A stretch of DNA of 64,000 bases. Origin: Caldicellulosiruptor diazotrophicus. Its GTDB lineage: Bacteria; Bacillota; Thermoanaerobacteria; Caldicellulosiruptorales; Caldicellulosiruptoraceae. The position numbers were made by a program, and so were the translations under genes. This document shows positions 7,604-16,336 of the stretch, one piece after another (the stretch's first letter is position 1; each line of letters starts with the position of its first letter). Location: NCBI RefSeq assembly GCF_017347585.1, contig NZ_AP024480.1, positions 734,001-798,000 on the forward strand. The letters are read 5' to 3'. Below the pieces are notes generated by a model. It saw only the letters and a program-made list of their open reading frames with translations. It was not told where the DNA came from and made no database searches.

Positions 7604-9301
7604 TTGCCAGTAAATGAAAAGAGAAAAATTGGTGAGCTTTTATTAGAGGCAGGAATTATTACAAGACAGCAACTTGAGGAAGCGCTTCAGATTCAGAAAA
7701 AAACAGGTAAAAAAATAGGCGAAATTCTTGTTGAAAAGGGTTATATTACAGAAGATGAAATTTTAGAAGTTCTGGAATTCCAGCTGGGAATTCCACATGT
7801 TAAGCTTGACCAGTATGTAATTGACCCTGAGGTTGTGAACTTAGTTTCAGAGAGTATAGCAAGAAGGCATACTTTAATTCCAATTCAGCTAAAGGATGAT
7901 AAACTTGTTGTTGCTATGGCAGATCCGCTGAATATATTTGCTATTGAAGATGTTTCGATATACTCAGGCAAAAATGTCCAGCCGGTGATTGCTAAAGCAT
8001 CTGAAATAAAAAGACAAATAGAAAGATTTTACGGTAAGCAAGAAGCTCTAAAAGCTATTGAAGAGCTAAAAAAAGAAGGCTCATCTCAAAGAAAAATCCA
8101 AACAACAAGAATGCAAATAAGTTCAGAAGATGACGTGGAAGGGCCTGTTGTCAAGCTTGTAAATTCTATATTTGAGCAAGCAATAACATCACGTGCAAGT
8201 GATATTCACATTGAACCTTTTGAAAATGAAATTAGAGTTAGGTTTAGAATTGACGGTATACTTTATGATATACTTCAACTTGAGATTGAAACGTTACCAT
8301 CTCTTGTTGCAAGGATAAAGGTTATAGGTAACATGGACATTGCTGAAAAAAGAGTGCCTCAGGATGGTAGAACTACTTTCTTGTTTGCTGACAAGGTATA
8401 TGACATGAGAATTTCTTCACTTCCAACTGTCTACGGTGAGAAGATAGTTATAAGAATTGCTGACAAAGGAGCATTTATTAAATCGAAAACAGATCTTGGT
8501 TTTACAGAAGATGACTTGGAAAAGTATAACAGAATTATATCAGCACCCCATGGTATTATTCTTGTGTGTGGTCCAACTGGAAGTGGAAAGACCACTACCT
8601 TGTACACAATTCTTAATGAGCTTAACACAGGGTTAAAAAACATCATAACAGTAGAAGATCCTGTTGAGAGTACAATATATGGTATAAATCAGGTTGAAGT
8701 AAACCCAAAAGCAGGGCTTACATTTGCAGCAGCCCTGCGTTCTATCTTAAGGCAGGACCCTGACATCATAATGATAGGTGAGATTAGAGATAAAGAAACT
8801 GCTGATATGGCAGTAAGAGCTGCTATCACAGGGCATTTGGTACTTTCCACAATCCATACCAACGATGCACCGTCTGCTGTCACGCGGCTTGTTGATATGG
8901 GTATTGAAAACTTTTTGATAAGTTCGTCACTTGTTGGTGTTATATCTCAAAGACTTATTCGAAAAATTTGCCCATATTGTAAGGAAGAGTACACTCCTAC
9001 CGAAGCAGAACTAAAGGCTCTTGACATAGAAGAAAATTACAATGTAAAATTATACAGAGGAAGAGGTTGTGCACTTTGTAACAATAAAGGATATTACGGC
9101 AGGTCTGGGATATATGAAATAATGATAGTAACAAATCAGATAAAAAGATTAATTGTGAAAAAAGATGTAAGCAGTGATGAAATAAAACAACTTGCTATAA
9201 AAGAAGGAATGAAAACATTGAAAGATGCTTGTAAAGAGAGGGTTTTAAGCGGGATAACTACAGTTGAAGAATTTTTAAGAGTTACATTTTCACTTGAGTG
9301 A
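7604..9301 (+). CDS. pilB: Type IV pilus assembly ATPase PilB
   Basis: PilB is the hexameric motor that drives pilin polymerisation from the cytoplasmic face. At 565 residues it has an N-terminal MshEN/GspE-N type region (about 1-150), a linker, then the secretion ATPase core. Walker A is GPTGSGKT at 323-330, the Asp box/Walker B is PDIIMIGEIRD, and the His box region is STIHTNDAPSA. Two CxxC pairs (CPYC and CALC, about 455-492) form the zinc site typical of GspE/PilB. The start is TTG at 7604 with aaggtga before it; the nearby ATG at 7614 is out of frame. MshEN modules in some homologues bind c-di-GMP, which is worth noting given the c-di-GMP signalling elements elsewhere in the window. Confidence 0.96.
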   Translation: MPVNEKRKIGELLLEAGIITRQQLEEALQIQKKTGKKIGEILVEKGYITEDEILEVLEFQLGIPHVKLDQYVIDPEVVNLVSESIARRHTLIPIQLKDDKLVVAMADPLNIFAIEDVSIYSGKNVQPVIAKASEIKRQIERFYGKQEALKAIEELKKEGSSQRKIQTTRMQISSEDDVEGPVVKLVNSIFEQAITSRASDIHIEPFENEIRVRFRIDGILYDILQLEIETLPSLVARIKVIGNMDIAEKRVPQDGRTTFLFADKVYDMRISSLPTVYGEKIVIRIADKGAFIKSKTDLGFTEDDLEKYNRIISAPHGIILVCGPTGSGKTTTLYTILNELNTGLKNIITVEDPVESTIYGINQVEVNPKAGLTFAAALRSILRQDPDIIMIGEIRDKETADMAVRAAITGHLVLSTIHTNDAPSAVTRLVDMGIENFLISSSLVGVISQRLIRKICPYCKEEYTPTEAELKALDIEENYNVKLYRGRGCALCNNKGYYGRSGIYEIMIVTNQIKRLIVKKDVSSDEIKQLAIKEGMKTLKDACKERVLSGITTVEEFLRVTFSLE

Positions 9302-9364
9302 TTTTAAATGTTCGAGGGGTTTAATTAAAAAGAGTTGAGGATAGAGGAAGGAGGAAAGGCCTAA

Positions 9365-10420
9365 ATGGATATAAACGAGATTTTAAAAGAAGCATTTTTA
9401 AAAGGCGCTTCTGATATACATATCACAGCAGGTTCACCCCCTATCATGAGGGTGCACGGCGTACTTACACGTATGAGCGATTTGAGTCTCACACCAGAGA
9501 TAACTGAAAGGTTTGTAAAAGAAATTACAAATGAATACCAGTACAAACGATTGCAAGAAGCTGGTGAAGTTGATTTTTCTTACAGCATAAGAGGTCTTAG
9601 CAGGTTTAGAGTAAATGCTTTCAAACAAAGAGGATCCTATGCAATTGCGTTTAGGGTTATATCACAGGATATACCTAAATTTGAAACGTTAGGGCTTCCA
9701 TCAATTTTAAAAGATTTTACAAGGCTCAACAAAGGACTTGTGCTTGTTACTGGTCCGACAGGTTCAGGAAAATCAACTACCTTAGCGTCGCTAATAGACA
9801 TAATAAACAGTGAAAGAAACTTACACATTATTACATTGGAAGACCCTATTGAATATCTTCACAGACACAAAAAGAGTATTGTTAACCAAAGAGAAATAGG
9901 GAATGATACTCAAAGTTTTGCGGCAGCCCTGAGAGCTGCTCTTCGTGAGGACCCTGATGTAATTCTGGTTGGCGAGATGAGAGATTTAGAGACAATTTCC
10001 ATAGCACTTACCGCTGCAGAAACCGGGCACTTGGTTTTTTCAACACTTCACACCGTTGGTGCAGCAAAAACAATTGATAGAATCATCGATGTTTTTCCAC
10101 CGTATCAACAGCAGCAGATACGTGTTCAGCTTTCAACTGTGCTTCAGGCAGTTGTCTCGCAACAGCTTTTAACACGTCGAGATGGAAAAGGCAGGGTTGT
10201 AGCTGTTGAAGTTATGATAGCAAATGCGGCGATAAGAAATTTAATAAGAGAAGCAAAAACGTATCAAATACAGTCAATTATTCAGACGCATACTAAAAAT
10301 GGTATGGTAACAATGGAACAATCTCTTGTTGATTTGTATAAAAGAGGGCTTATAACAAGAGAAGATGCAATAATGTATGCATCTGACCAGGAACTTATAA
10401 ACAAGCTTTTGATATTCTAA
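9365..10420 (+). CDS. pilT: Pilus retraction ATPase PilT
   Basis: PilT powers pilus depolymerisation and retraction, and hence twitching and DNA uptake. It is 351 residues, the standard length. Walker A GPTGSGKST starts at residue 130, Walker B is PDVILVGEMRD, the His box is STLHTVGAAKTIDR, and the PilT signature AIRNLIREAKTYQI lies near 275-288. Shine-Dalgarno ggaaggagg precedes the ATG. Having both pilB and pilT here indicates dynamic, retractable pili rather than a static pseudopilus. Confidence 0.96.
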   Translation: MDINEILKEAFLKGASDIHITAGSPPIMRVHGVLTRMSDLSLTPEITERFVKEITNEYQYKRLQEAGEVDFSYSIRGLSRFRVNAFKQRGSYAIAFRVISQDIPKFETLGLPSILKDFTRLNKGLVLVTGPTGSGKSTTLASLIDIINSERNLHIITLEDPIEYLHRHKKSIVNQREIGNDTQSFAAALRAALREDPDVILVGEMRDLETISIALTAAETGHLVFSTLHTVGAAKTIDRIIDVFPPYQQQQIRVQLSTVLQAVVSQQLLTRRDGKGRVVAVEVMIANAAIRNLIREAKTYQIQSIIQTHTKNGMVTMEQSLVDLYKRGLITREDAIMYASDQELINKLLIF

Positions 10421-10439
10421 AGGGGTAGGAAGAATTAAG

Positions 10440-11651
10440 ATGGCAGAGTATGTATACAGTGCAATGGACTCTTCCGGTAAAAAGGTTAGTGGTACAGTAA
10501 TTGCGGAGGATGAGCAATCGGCGATTGAGATTTTAAAAGCAAGAAACGTGTTTGTGTTAGAAATAAAAGAAAAAGGAACACTTCAGAGAGAGATAAAACT
10601 TCCGTTTGGGCAGAGATCAACAGTGAAAGACCTTTCAATCTTTTGCAGACAGTTTGCGACAATGCTCTCAGCAGGTATTTCAATTTTAAGCTGTTTGGAC
10701 GTTTTGCGCCAGCAATACAGAGGACGACCGTTTGGAAAAGTTATTAGTGATATTTATGAAAAGGTTGAAAGAGGAACACTTTTGTCAAGTGCTATGAGAG
10801 AACATCCAAGGTTCTTTCCACCAATTTTAGTGAACATGGTTGAAGCAGGAGAGGTTGCAGGGTCGATTGACAAGTCTATGGACAAGATGGCTACACACTT
10901 TGAAAAGGAGCTTAAACTCAGGCAAAAGATAGTAAATGCTCTCATGTATCCTGCAATTGTTATAAGTGTAGCGGTAATAGTGCTAATAATTCTTTTGACG
11001 TACGTTATTCCAACCTTTGTTGGACTTTTTGAAGAGCTCAATGTTGAACTTCCTGCAACAACAAGGTTTGTGATAAATTCAAGCAAATTCATGCAGCAAA
11101 ACGGGATTTATCTTCTGTTTGCGATTGTAGCATTGGTATTTGGATATAAAGTATTTAAATCAACACCAACAGGTGGGGTTATTGTTGGCAAAATAAAAAT
11201 AAAAATGCCAGTTATAGGAAGGATAATGTTAGGCCAGGTAACCAGCCGTTTCACAAGGACGCTGGCAACACTTTTGAATGCTGGTGTTTCCTTGATAACG
11301 GCTTTGGATACAACAAAAAATATCTTGTCAAACGCCTACATAGAAAAGGAATTTGACAAGGTAATTGAGAGAGTGAAAGGTGGTGAGGGGCTTTCTTATC
11401 CGATTGAGGATATGGGGATTTTTCCAAAGCTTATGAATATTATGTTAAAAACTGGCGAGGAGACAGGACAGCTTGAGTACATGCTTGAAAAAGCAGCAGA
11501 TTACTATGAAAATGAAGTAGAAAATCAGGTCACAAGACTTACATCTCTTTTTGAACCAGTGATGATTGTGCTGCTTGCTTTGATGGTTGGATTTTTGCTT
11601 GCGTCAATCATCATGCCGATGTTCAAGCTCTATGGCAGCATCGGCACATAA
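10440..11651 (+). CDS. pilC: Pilus inner platform protein PilC (GspF family)
   Basis: PilC is the polytopic platform protein that couples PilB/PilT to the pilin shaft. At 403 residues it carries the usual duplicated GspF domain (about 68-190 and 270-393). Membrane segments lie near residues 167-192, 218-238 and 373-396. The N-terminal AEYVYSAMDSSGKKVSGT is the family opening. The gene follows pilT by 19 nt and overlaps none of its neighbours. Confidence 0.95.
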   Translation: MAEYVYSAMDSSGKKVSGTVIAEDEQSAIEILKARNVFVLEIKEKGTLQREIKLPFGQRSTVKDLSIFCRQFATMLSAGISILSCLDVLRQQYRGRPFGKVISDIYEKVERGTLLSSAMREHPRFFPPILVNMVEAGEVAGSIDKSMDKMATHFEKELKLRQKIVNALMYPAIVISVAVIVLIILLTYVIPTFVGLFEELNVELPATTRFVINSSKFMQQNGIYLLFAIVALVFGYKVFKSTPTGGVIVGKIKIKMPVIGRIMLGQVTSRFTRTLATLLNAGVSLITALDTTKNILSNAYIEKEFDKVIERVKGGEGLSYPIEDMGIFPKLMNIMLKTGEETGQLEYMLEKAADYYENEVENQVTRLTSLFEPVMIVLLALMVGFLLASIIMPMFKLYGSIGT

Positions 11652-11667
11652 AAAAGGGCGGTGGCTT

Positions 11668-12090
11668 ATGAAAAGAAAGTTTTGTGGGTTTACTTTAATT
11701 GAACTTGTTGTAGTGATTGCAATAATTGGAGTAATTGTTGCAATTGCAACACCACAGGTTTTAAGGACAATCCAGAATGCTCAAAAAAGAGCAGACAGCC
11801 AAACAGCCCGCCACATTGCGTACGCATTTTTGATGTGGCAGGAAGAAAGCGGGAAGAGCTTGAGTGAAATTATTCCAGATGCTAATTTCCACAAAATTGA
11901 TTCAGACCAAATTGGTGGCGCAAGCGGGTTTAGATTAAGTAAATATATTACAGGAAGCCTGCCAAGGCCAAGGATAAATAAAAATTATTACTTTTATTAC
12001 AAATATGAGTCGTCAGTTTTAAAGATTTATGCGGGTGATGACTCAAATAAGTGGGAACTTTTTCCTGAGTTTGATGGAAATTATAAATAA
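11668..12090 (+). CDS. Type IV prepilin
   Basis: This 140-residue prepilin has a class III signal, MKRKFCG followed by FTLIELVVVIAIIGVIV, with cleavage after Gly7 and Glu at +5. The ATG at 11668 is chosen because it puts the short leader in the normal place; an open frame reading back to 11587 overlaps pilC and is not needed. The globular part ends in a beta-rich tail with YYFYYKY. It is probably a minor pilin, since the next gene has a stronger ribosome-binding site. Release and N-methylation would be done by the peptidase encoded at 12560. Confidence 0.92.
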   Translation: MKRKFCGFTLIELVVVIAIIGVIVAIATPQVLRTIQNAQKRADSQTARHIAYAFLMWQEESGKSLSEIIPDANFHKIDSDQIGGASGFRLSKYITGSLPRPRINKNYYFYYKYESSVLKIYAGDDSNKWELFPEFDGNYK

Positions 12091-12114
12091 AAAAAATAGG
12101 AGGTAGATGTTAAC

Positions 12115-12570
12115 ATGATGGCTTGGCTTGTAAAGCAGGTTAATAATAAGAATAAAGGTTTTACATTGATTGAAATGGTTGTTGTTTTGGCAATAATTGC
12201 GGTACTGATTGCAATTGCTGTTCCACAGGTGTTGAAACAGATTAACAATGCAAAGAAAAACGCAGATATTGCTAATGCAAAAGCAATTGCTACGGCTATC
12301 ATGCAATGGGTAGGTGAAGGAAATTCTATAGGAGCAGATGTAAGTGGTGCTCAAGTTGATGATACAAACGGGACAGTGACATTGAACGGGCAACTTGTAG
12401 ATTTGAAAAAATATATGAATGCAGGTTCATACAAACCAAAGTATAATACAAATTATAAATTCTTTGTTGACTATACCTTGTCTGACGACAAATTGGTAGT
12501 AAAAGCTGGTCAAGCTGCTAGTTCAGCAAAAGAACTTTATCCTAATCCAGACTCAACTTATGGGCAATAA
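12115..12570 (+). CDS. Type IV prepilin, candidate major pilin
   Basis: The 151-residue prepilin has a 15-residue leader ending KNKG and the mature start FTLIEMVVVLAIIAVLIAIAVP. A consensus Shine-Dalgarno (AGGAGGT, 12098-12104) is the best in the operon, which is my reason for calling it the likely major subunit; two adjacent ATG codons (12115, 12118) are possible starts. The globular domain is Asn/Asp-rich and short, as in Clostridia pilins. Its 3' end overlaps the prepilin peptidase gene by 11 nt. Confidence 0.92.
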   Translation: MMAWLVKQVNNKNKGFTLIEMVVVLAIIAVLIAIAVPQVLKQINNAKKNADIANAKAIATAIMQWVGEGNSIGADVSGAQVDDTNGTVTLNGQLVDLKKYMNAGSYKPKYNTNYKFFVDYTLSDDKLVVKAGQAASSAKELYPNPDSTYGQ

Positions 12571-13336
12571 TTTTAATGTAGAGACAGTGATATGTGTATT
12601 TCTTTCCCTCACCCTTGGCAGCTTCCTGAATGTCTGTATATACAGAATTCCTCGGGGGGAGTCGATTGTGTTCCCCCCGAGCCACTGCCCAAAATGTAAA
12701 AAGAGAATAAAGTGGTATGATTTGATGCCCGTTATAAGCTATATAATCTTAAGAGGAAGGTGCAGGTTCTGCAAAGAGAAAATTTCTATAAGATATCCCA
12801 TTGTTGAGCTTTTAACAGCAGCAGGTGGGCTTTTGTGCTACCACAAGTATGGTTTTACGACAGAGATGTTTGTTGCTTTTTTCATTTACTGCATTCTTCT
12901 TTATATCTCAGCAGTTGACATTGACACCATGGAGATTTCAACAAAGAGCGTACTTTTGTTGTTTGCTGCAAGATGTTTGCAGATATTTTTTGAAAGAGGA
13001 GTTAGCATAAAGACTGCTTTGAGCATTTTTTCAGGAATGATTTTCTCAATGCTTTTAATTTTAATAATTTACATTCTGTCTAAAGGCAGGGCAATGGGAT
13101 TTGGAGATGTACTTTTGATTGCGGCGGGCGGAGCAGGATTTACAGCAGGAGAAGCTATTTTAGCAAATTTTCTTGCATTTGTTCTGGGAGCTGTGTTTGC
13201 AGCATTTGTATTGGTAAAGAAGAATAAGAGTTTGAAGAGCGAAGTCCCGTTTGGACCGTTTATATCCGCTGCACTGATTGTCACAATACTATATGGTGAT
13301 ACTATTTTAAAGATGTATTTAGAGTACATAAAATAG
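12560..13336 (+). CDS. pilD: Prepilin peptidase / N-methyltransferase PilD
   Basis: This membrane aspartyl protease removes prepilin leaders and methylates the new N-terminus. At 258 residues it has the N-terminal methyltransferase-type domain with two zinc-binding CxxC pairs (Cys43/Cys46 and Cys68/Cys71) and several membrane segments. The two catalytic aspartates are Asp120 in SAVDIDT and Asp183 in GFGDVLL. It should process all prepilins encoded in this operon. The start lies inside the preceding pilin gene, so the two are translationally coupled. Confidence 0.96.
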   Translation: MGNNFNVETVICVFLSLTLGSFLNVCIYRIPRGESIVFPPSHCPKCKKRIKWYDLMPVISYIILRGRCRFCKEKISIRYPIVELLTAAGGLLCYHKYGFTTEMFVAFFIYCILLYISAVDIDTMEISTKSVLLLFAARCLQIFFERGVSIKTALSIFSGMIFSMLLILIIYILSKGRAMGFGDVLLIAAGGAGFTAGEAILANFLAFVLGAVFAAFVLVKKNKSLKSEVPFGPFISAALIVTILYGDTILKMYLEYIK

Positions 13337-13373
13337 CCTAAAAAAAAATTGAAACAATAGCAAGGGGGCAAAA

Positions 13374-13643
13374 GTGGTGTATACAATAAAAAACTATATG
13401 GAAGAAGCAGTAGGAAACATGATAGATAAAGTTCTTGAAAACATTGATGTTTGCAAGTGTCCAAAGTGCAAACTTGATATTATGGCTTTAGCACTCAACA
13501 GACTTCCACCAAGGTATTTTGTCACAAAAGAAGGAGAGCTTTTTGAAAGACTTTCAGAACTTCAAGAACAATTTACAGTGGACATTACAGCTGCAATTGC
13601 AGCAGCAGCTTTCATTGTAAAAAGCAATCCAAAACATGATTAA
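13374..13643 (+). CDS. ComFB-like small protein
   Basis: This 89-residue protein has the ComFB family pattern: an N-terminal helix NYMEEAVGNMID, then CKCPKCKLDIMALALNRLPPRYF near 33-55 with cysteines that can bind zinc, then a helical C-terminus. ComFB was first seen in competence operons. From memory, ComFB family members in other phyla have been reported as cyclic-dinucleotide receptors; I cannot check that here. It lies between the prepilin peptidase and a pseudopilin, so it is part of the pilus operon. The start is GTG at 13374 (or the adjacent GTG at 13377), after caaggggg. Confidence 0.82.
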   Translation: MVYTIKNYMEEAVGNMIDKVLENIDVCKCPKCKLDIMALALNRLPPRYFVTKEGELFERLSELQEQFTVDITAAIAAAAFIVKSNPKHD

Positions 13644-13670
13644 AGCTTTTAGGAATAGAAGAGGGATAAG

Positions 13671-14276
13671 ATGAAAAGGTTTAAAGGCTTTACCCTGCAG
13701 GAAATGGCAATTGTTTTGGCGATTTTGGCAATCCTTTTAGCAATTGCAGTTCCAAATTATATAGCGATGAAAAAAAGAGCTGATGTAAACAGTGTTGCAA
13801 CCCAGTTTGCTGCAATGATAAGAGAGCTTTATGAAAAGATTGATTCTGAGATGGAATATGACACATATACATCCGCGCCGGGTGGGCATATATCGAAGTA
13901 TTACATAAAGATTGACAACTACTACATTCCTGACCCTGTAACGGGTGAGAGGTCTTTAAAAATCCAGTTGATAAAATTCGATGCAAGTTTTACTCCACAA
14001 GAAACTGTGTTAAAAGATATAAAGTCAAAGACAGTAAAACTTCAAAATGCTTTGGGTTCATCAATATTGATGGACAGTGCCGGTGCTGTTGCAACTTATA
14101 TTACATTCAAACCTAATGGAGAGATAGTAAGATTTACAGGCTCTGTACTTGCAAGAGGAAATGTTAGCACTTTTTCTGCACAGAACAAAATTGAGGTAAT
14201 TCCCGTGTCAGGTCATGGCTACAAAAGGGTAGTAGTGCTAAATAGCGTACCACCAGGGAGCGTTGAAGTGCAATGA
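13671..14276 (+). CDS. Type IV pseudopilin / minor pilin
   Basis: The 201-residue protein has the class III leader MKRFKG and mature start FTLQEMAIVLAILAILLAIAVP (cleavage after Gly6, Glu at +5). The remaining 165 residues are a beta-rich globular domain without recognisable motif. It is likely a minor pilin that primes or caps the fibre. Its stop overlaps the next start by 4 nt. Confidence 0.88.
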   Translation: MKRFKGFTLQEMAIVLAILAILLAIAVPNYIAMKKRADVNSVATQFAAMIRELYEKIDSEMEYDTYTSAPGGHISKYYIKIDNYYIPDPVTGERSLKIQLIKFDASFTPQETVLKDIKSKTVKLQNALGSSILMDSAGAVATYITFKPNGEIVRFTGSVLARGNVSTFSAQNKIEVIPVSGHGYKRVVVLNSVPPGSVEVQ

Positions 14277-14758
14277 AGAGAGTTTTAAAAGGTTTCACAC
14301 TTATTGAAATAATAGCTGTTGTTGCAATTGTTGGGATAATCGTGGTTGCTCTGTACAGCTTTTTTATCAACAATTTTAAGGTAGTTCAAGAAGAGGCAAA
14401 AATTGCTCAAATTGAGTCCCAGGCAAAAAGACTTGAGGATACAATAAAACAGTGGCTGCAGATGGCAGACCAACAGAATATATTGGTATATCCTCTTTCT
14501 AAAAGAATTGATATGATTGTGTATGAAGATAACTCTGCAGTTTCTGGCATAGCTATCTCTATAACGTTTGAACCCTCTACAAAGGGAATTAGGATAACAA
14601 AAAATGGTAATATCACTTCTTTCTTAGATGGAAAAATAATAAACTTTGATGTTGAAGATGTCACACCGCAAATAAAAATTCAATATACAGTTGATTTGGG
14701 AATTCGAGGAAAGACAAGGACATATAAAATTGTATATACCAGACGATATGACTGGTAG
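14273..14758 (+). CDS. Type IV pseudopilin / minor pilin
   Basis: This 161-residue prepilin-like protein has leader MKRVLKG and mature start FTLIEIIAVVAIVGIIVVALYSFF (Glu at +5). A helix with EEAKIAQIESQAKRLEDTI follows, then a beta-rich domain. The ATGA overlap with the preceding minor-pilin gene suggests that the two subunits are made in equal amounts and act together, as GspH/I/J-like sets do. It contains no cysteine for a disulfide-bonded D-region. Confidence 0.88.
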   Translation: MKRVLKGFTLIEIIAVVAIVGIIVVALYSFFINNFKVVQEEAKIAQIESQAKRLEDTIKQWLQMADQQNILVYPLSKRIDMIVYEDNSAVSGIAISITFEPSTKGIRITKNGNITSFLDGKIINFDVEDVTPQIKIQYTVDLGIRGKTRTYKIVYTRRYDW

Positions 14759-14788
14759 AAATCTTATTTTGAGGGGAAAAAGAAGAAT

Positions 14789-15754
14789 ATGAGTACAAAG
14801 GTTGTTATAGAACTTGGCAAAAACTATATTAAGATTGCAGAAGGGAATTTTTCAGGTAATATTCATATAAACAAACTTGCAGAAGAGCAATTAAAGGATA
14901 ATCTCATTATAAATGATATGAAGTTTGAGCCTAATCTTTTTTACGAAACTCTTGGAAATATTTTTTTGAAAAATAACTTTCCAAAAAATAATATAACCTT
15001 TGTTTTGTCAGGCATTTCAAATATGATAATAAGAGAATTGGTAGTGCCATGCCTGAATGAAGAAAAAACTTTTAACCTTATCACATTTGAAGCAAGACAA
15101 TATTTTCCTACAAGTATAGAAAATTATGTTATTGATTATAAGCAATTAAAGGTTTTCAATGAAGGAAAAACAAAAAAGCAGAAAATTTTACTTGTTGCAC
15201 TTGCTAAGAGTCTTATTGAAGATATTGTTACAGTTTCAAACAAGCTGGGGCTCAAAATAAAAAAGATTGATATTGAACCAAACACAATATCAAAGCTTGT
15301 TGATTTAGAAAGAAAAGTTAGGAAAGAAGCAGAAAAAGAGCTTATAATGCTTGTAAACATTGTACGTTCTTTCATTACTATTGTAATAATAAATCAGGGG
15401 GAAATTGTTCTTTCCAAGTCTTTTCCCAATTATGATTTAGAAAGAATGTTCAATGAGGAAGAAGACTCAGAAGCTTTCATAGAATACTTTTATACATATA
15501 CTATAAATGAGATTGTTGAGAATATTTCAAAATTCTACGAGTTTTATAGAAACAGAGAACAGGATAGCAAAGAACTTTCAAAGGTATATTTAATGGGGGA
15601 AGTTTGCCAGCATATAGATATAAGCGATATGCTAAAAACTAAGATAAACGCACAAATGGTATTGCTTACAGATCTTATATCAATTGACAAAAAAATATTA
15701 CTTACAAAAAGTGAAGTTTGTAACTATTTTACAACAATTAGTGGAATCCTATAG
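14789..15754 (+). CDS. pilM: Pilus assembly protein PilM-like (actin fold)
   Basis: PilM is the cytoplasmic actin-like ATP-binding protein that docks on the N-terminus of PilN and links the ATPases to the membrane alignment complex. At 321 residues, the phosphate-1-like start VVIELGKNYIKIAEG and the PilM-type segment FEARQYFPTSIENYVIDYKQL (about 99-119) support the call, as does its position directly before pilN and pilO. Sequence divergence from proteobacterial PilM is high. Confidence 0.82.
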   Translation: MSTKVVIELGKNYIKIAEGNFSGNIHINKLAEEQLKDNLIINDMKFEPNLFYETLGNIFLKNNFPKNNITFVLSGISNMIIRELVVPCLNEEKTFNLITFEARQYFPTSIENYVIDYKQLKVFNEGKTKKQKILLVALAKSLIEDIVTVSNKLGLKIKKIDIEPNTISKLVDLERKVRKEAEKELIMLVNIVRSFITIVIINQGEIVLSKSFPNYDLERMFNEEEDSEAFIEYFYTYTINEIVENISKFYEFYRNREQDSKELSKVYLMGEVCQHIDISDMLKTKINAQMVLLTDLISIDKKILLTKSEVCNYFTTISGIL

Positions 15755-15790
15755 CACTTTAGTTTTCATATTACTGAGGAGAGATAATGA

Positions 15791-16330
15791 ATGGCAAAAA
15801 AACTGAAAGATATAAATCTTTTGTTGGCATATGAAAGAGGGATAAAAAAGAAAGATGCAACGCTTAGAGTATATTTTTTGGTGTTTATATTGGAGATATG
15901 CTTATTTGCGTTAATTGCTTCTATTTATTTGACTAAAATAATGACTACGAATAATGATATCAAAAGATTGAGTGACGAAATAAGAATAAAGCAGCAACAA
16001 ATGGTAGAAGCACAAAGACTTGTTGAGAAAAAAACACTGGATACACAAAAGAGAGCTTTACTTGAATATGTATCAAAAAACCACATAAAGTATTTAGAAA
16101 TTTTGGACAAGCTTGAGGCATTAGCACCTATAAATCTAAAGTTTGAAAGCTTGAATCTTTCAACTGAAAAAATTACATGTACAGTGAAGGCAGATACACT
16201 TGAAACAGTGACACAGTTTGTTTACAACCTTCAAACAAGTAATTACTTTATGAACGTAAATTTTAGTAGTGTAACTGGAGATGAAAGTTCAAAAACTTCA
16301 ACAATATCAGCAGACATAGCAAGGAAGTGA
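15791..16330 (+). CDS. pilN: Pilus assembly protein PilN-like
   Basis: This 179-residue bitopic membrane protein has a short cytoplasmic N-terminus KDINLLLAYERG that matches the PilM-binding INLLP-type motif. One membrane helix lies at about 26-48, then a coiled coil at about 50-80, then a small ferredoxin-like domain. PilN with PilO forms the alignment subcomplex. In an organism without outer membrane it would face the wall side of the membrane. Confidence 0.85.
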   Translation: MAKKLKDINLLLAYERGIKKKDATLRVYFLVFILEICLFALIASIYLTKIMTTNNDIKRLSDEIRIKQQQMVEAQRLVEKKTLDTQKRALLEYVSKNHIKYLEILDKLEALAPINLKFESLNLSTEKITCTVKADTLETVTQFVYNLQTSNYFMNVNFSSVTGDESSKTSTISADIARK

Positions 16331-16336
16331 GAAAAA

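Noticed and set aside
11587-11667. Upstream extension of the first prepilin, overlapping pilC
   Set aside because: The ATG at 11668 gives a normal short class III leader; the extension would place about 34 residues before the cleavage site.
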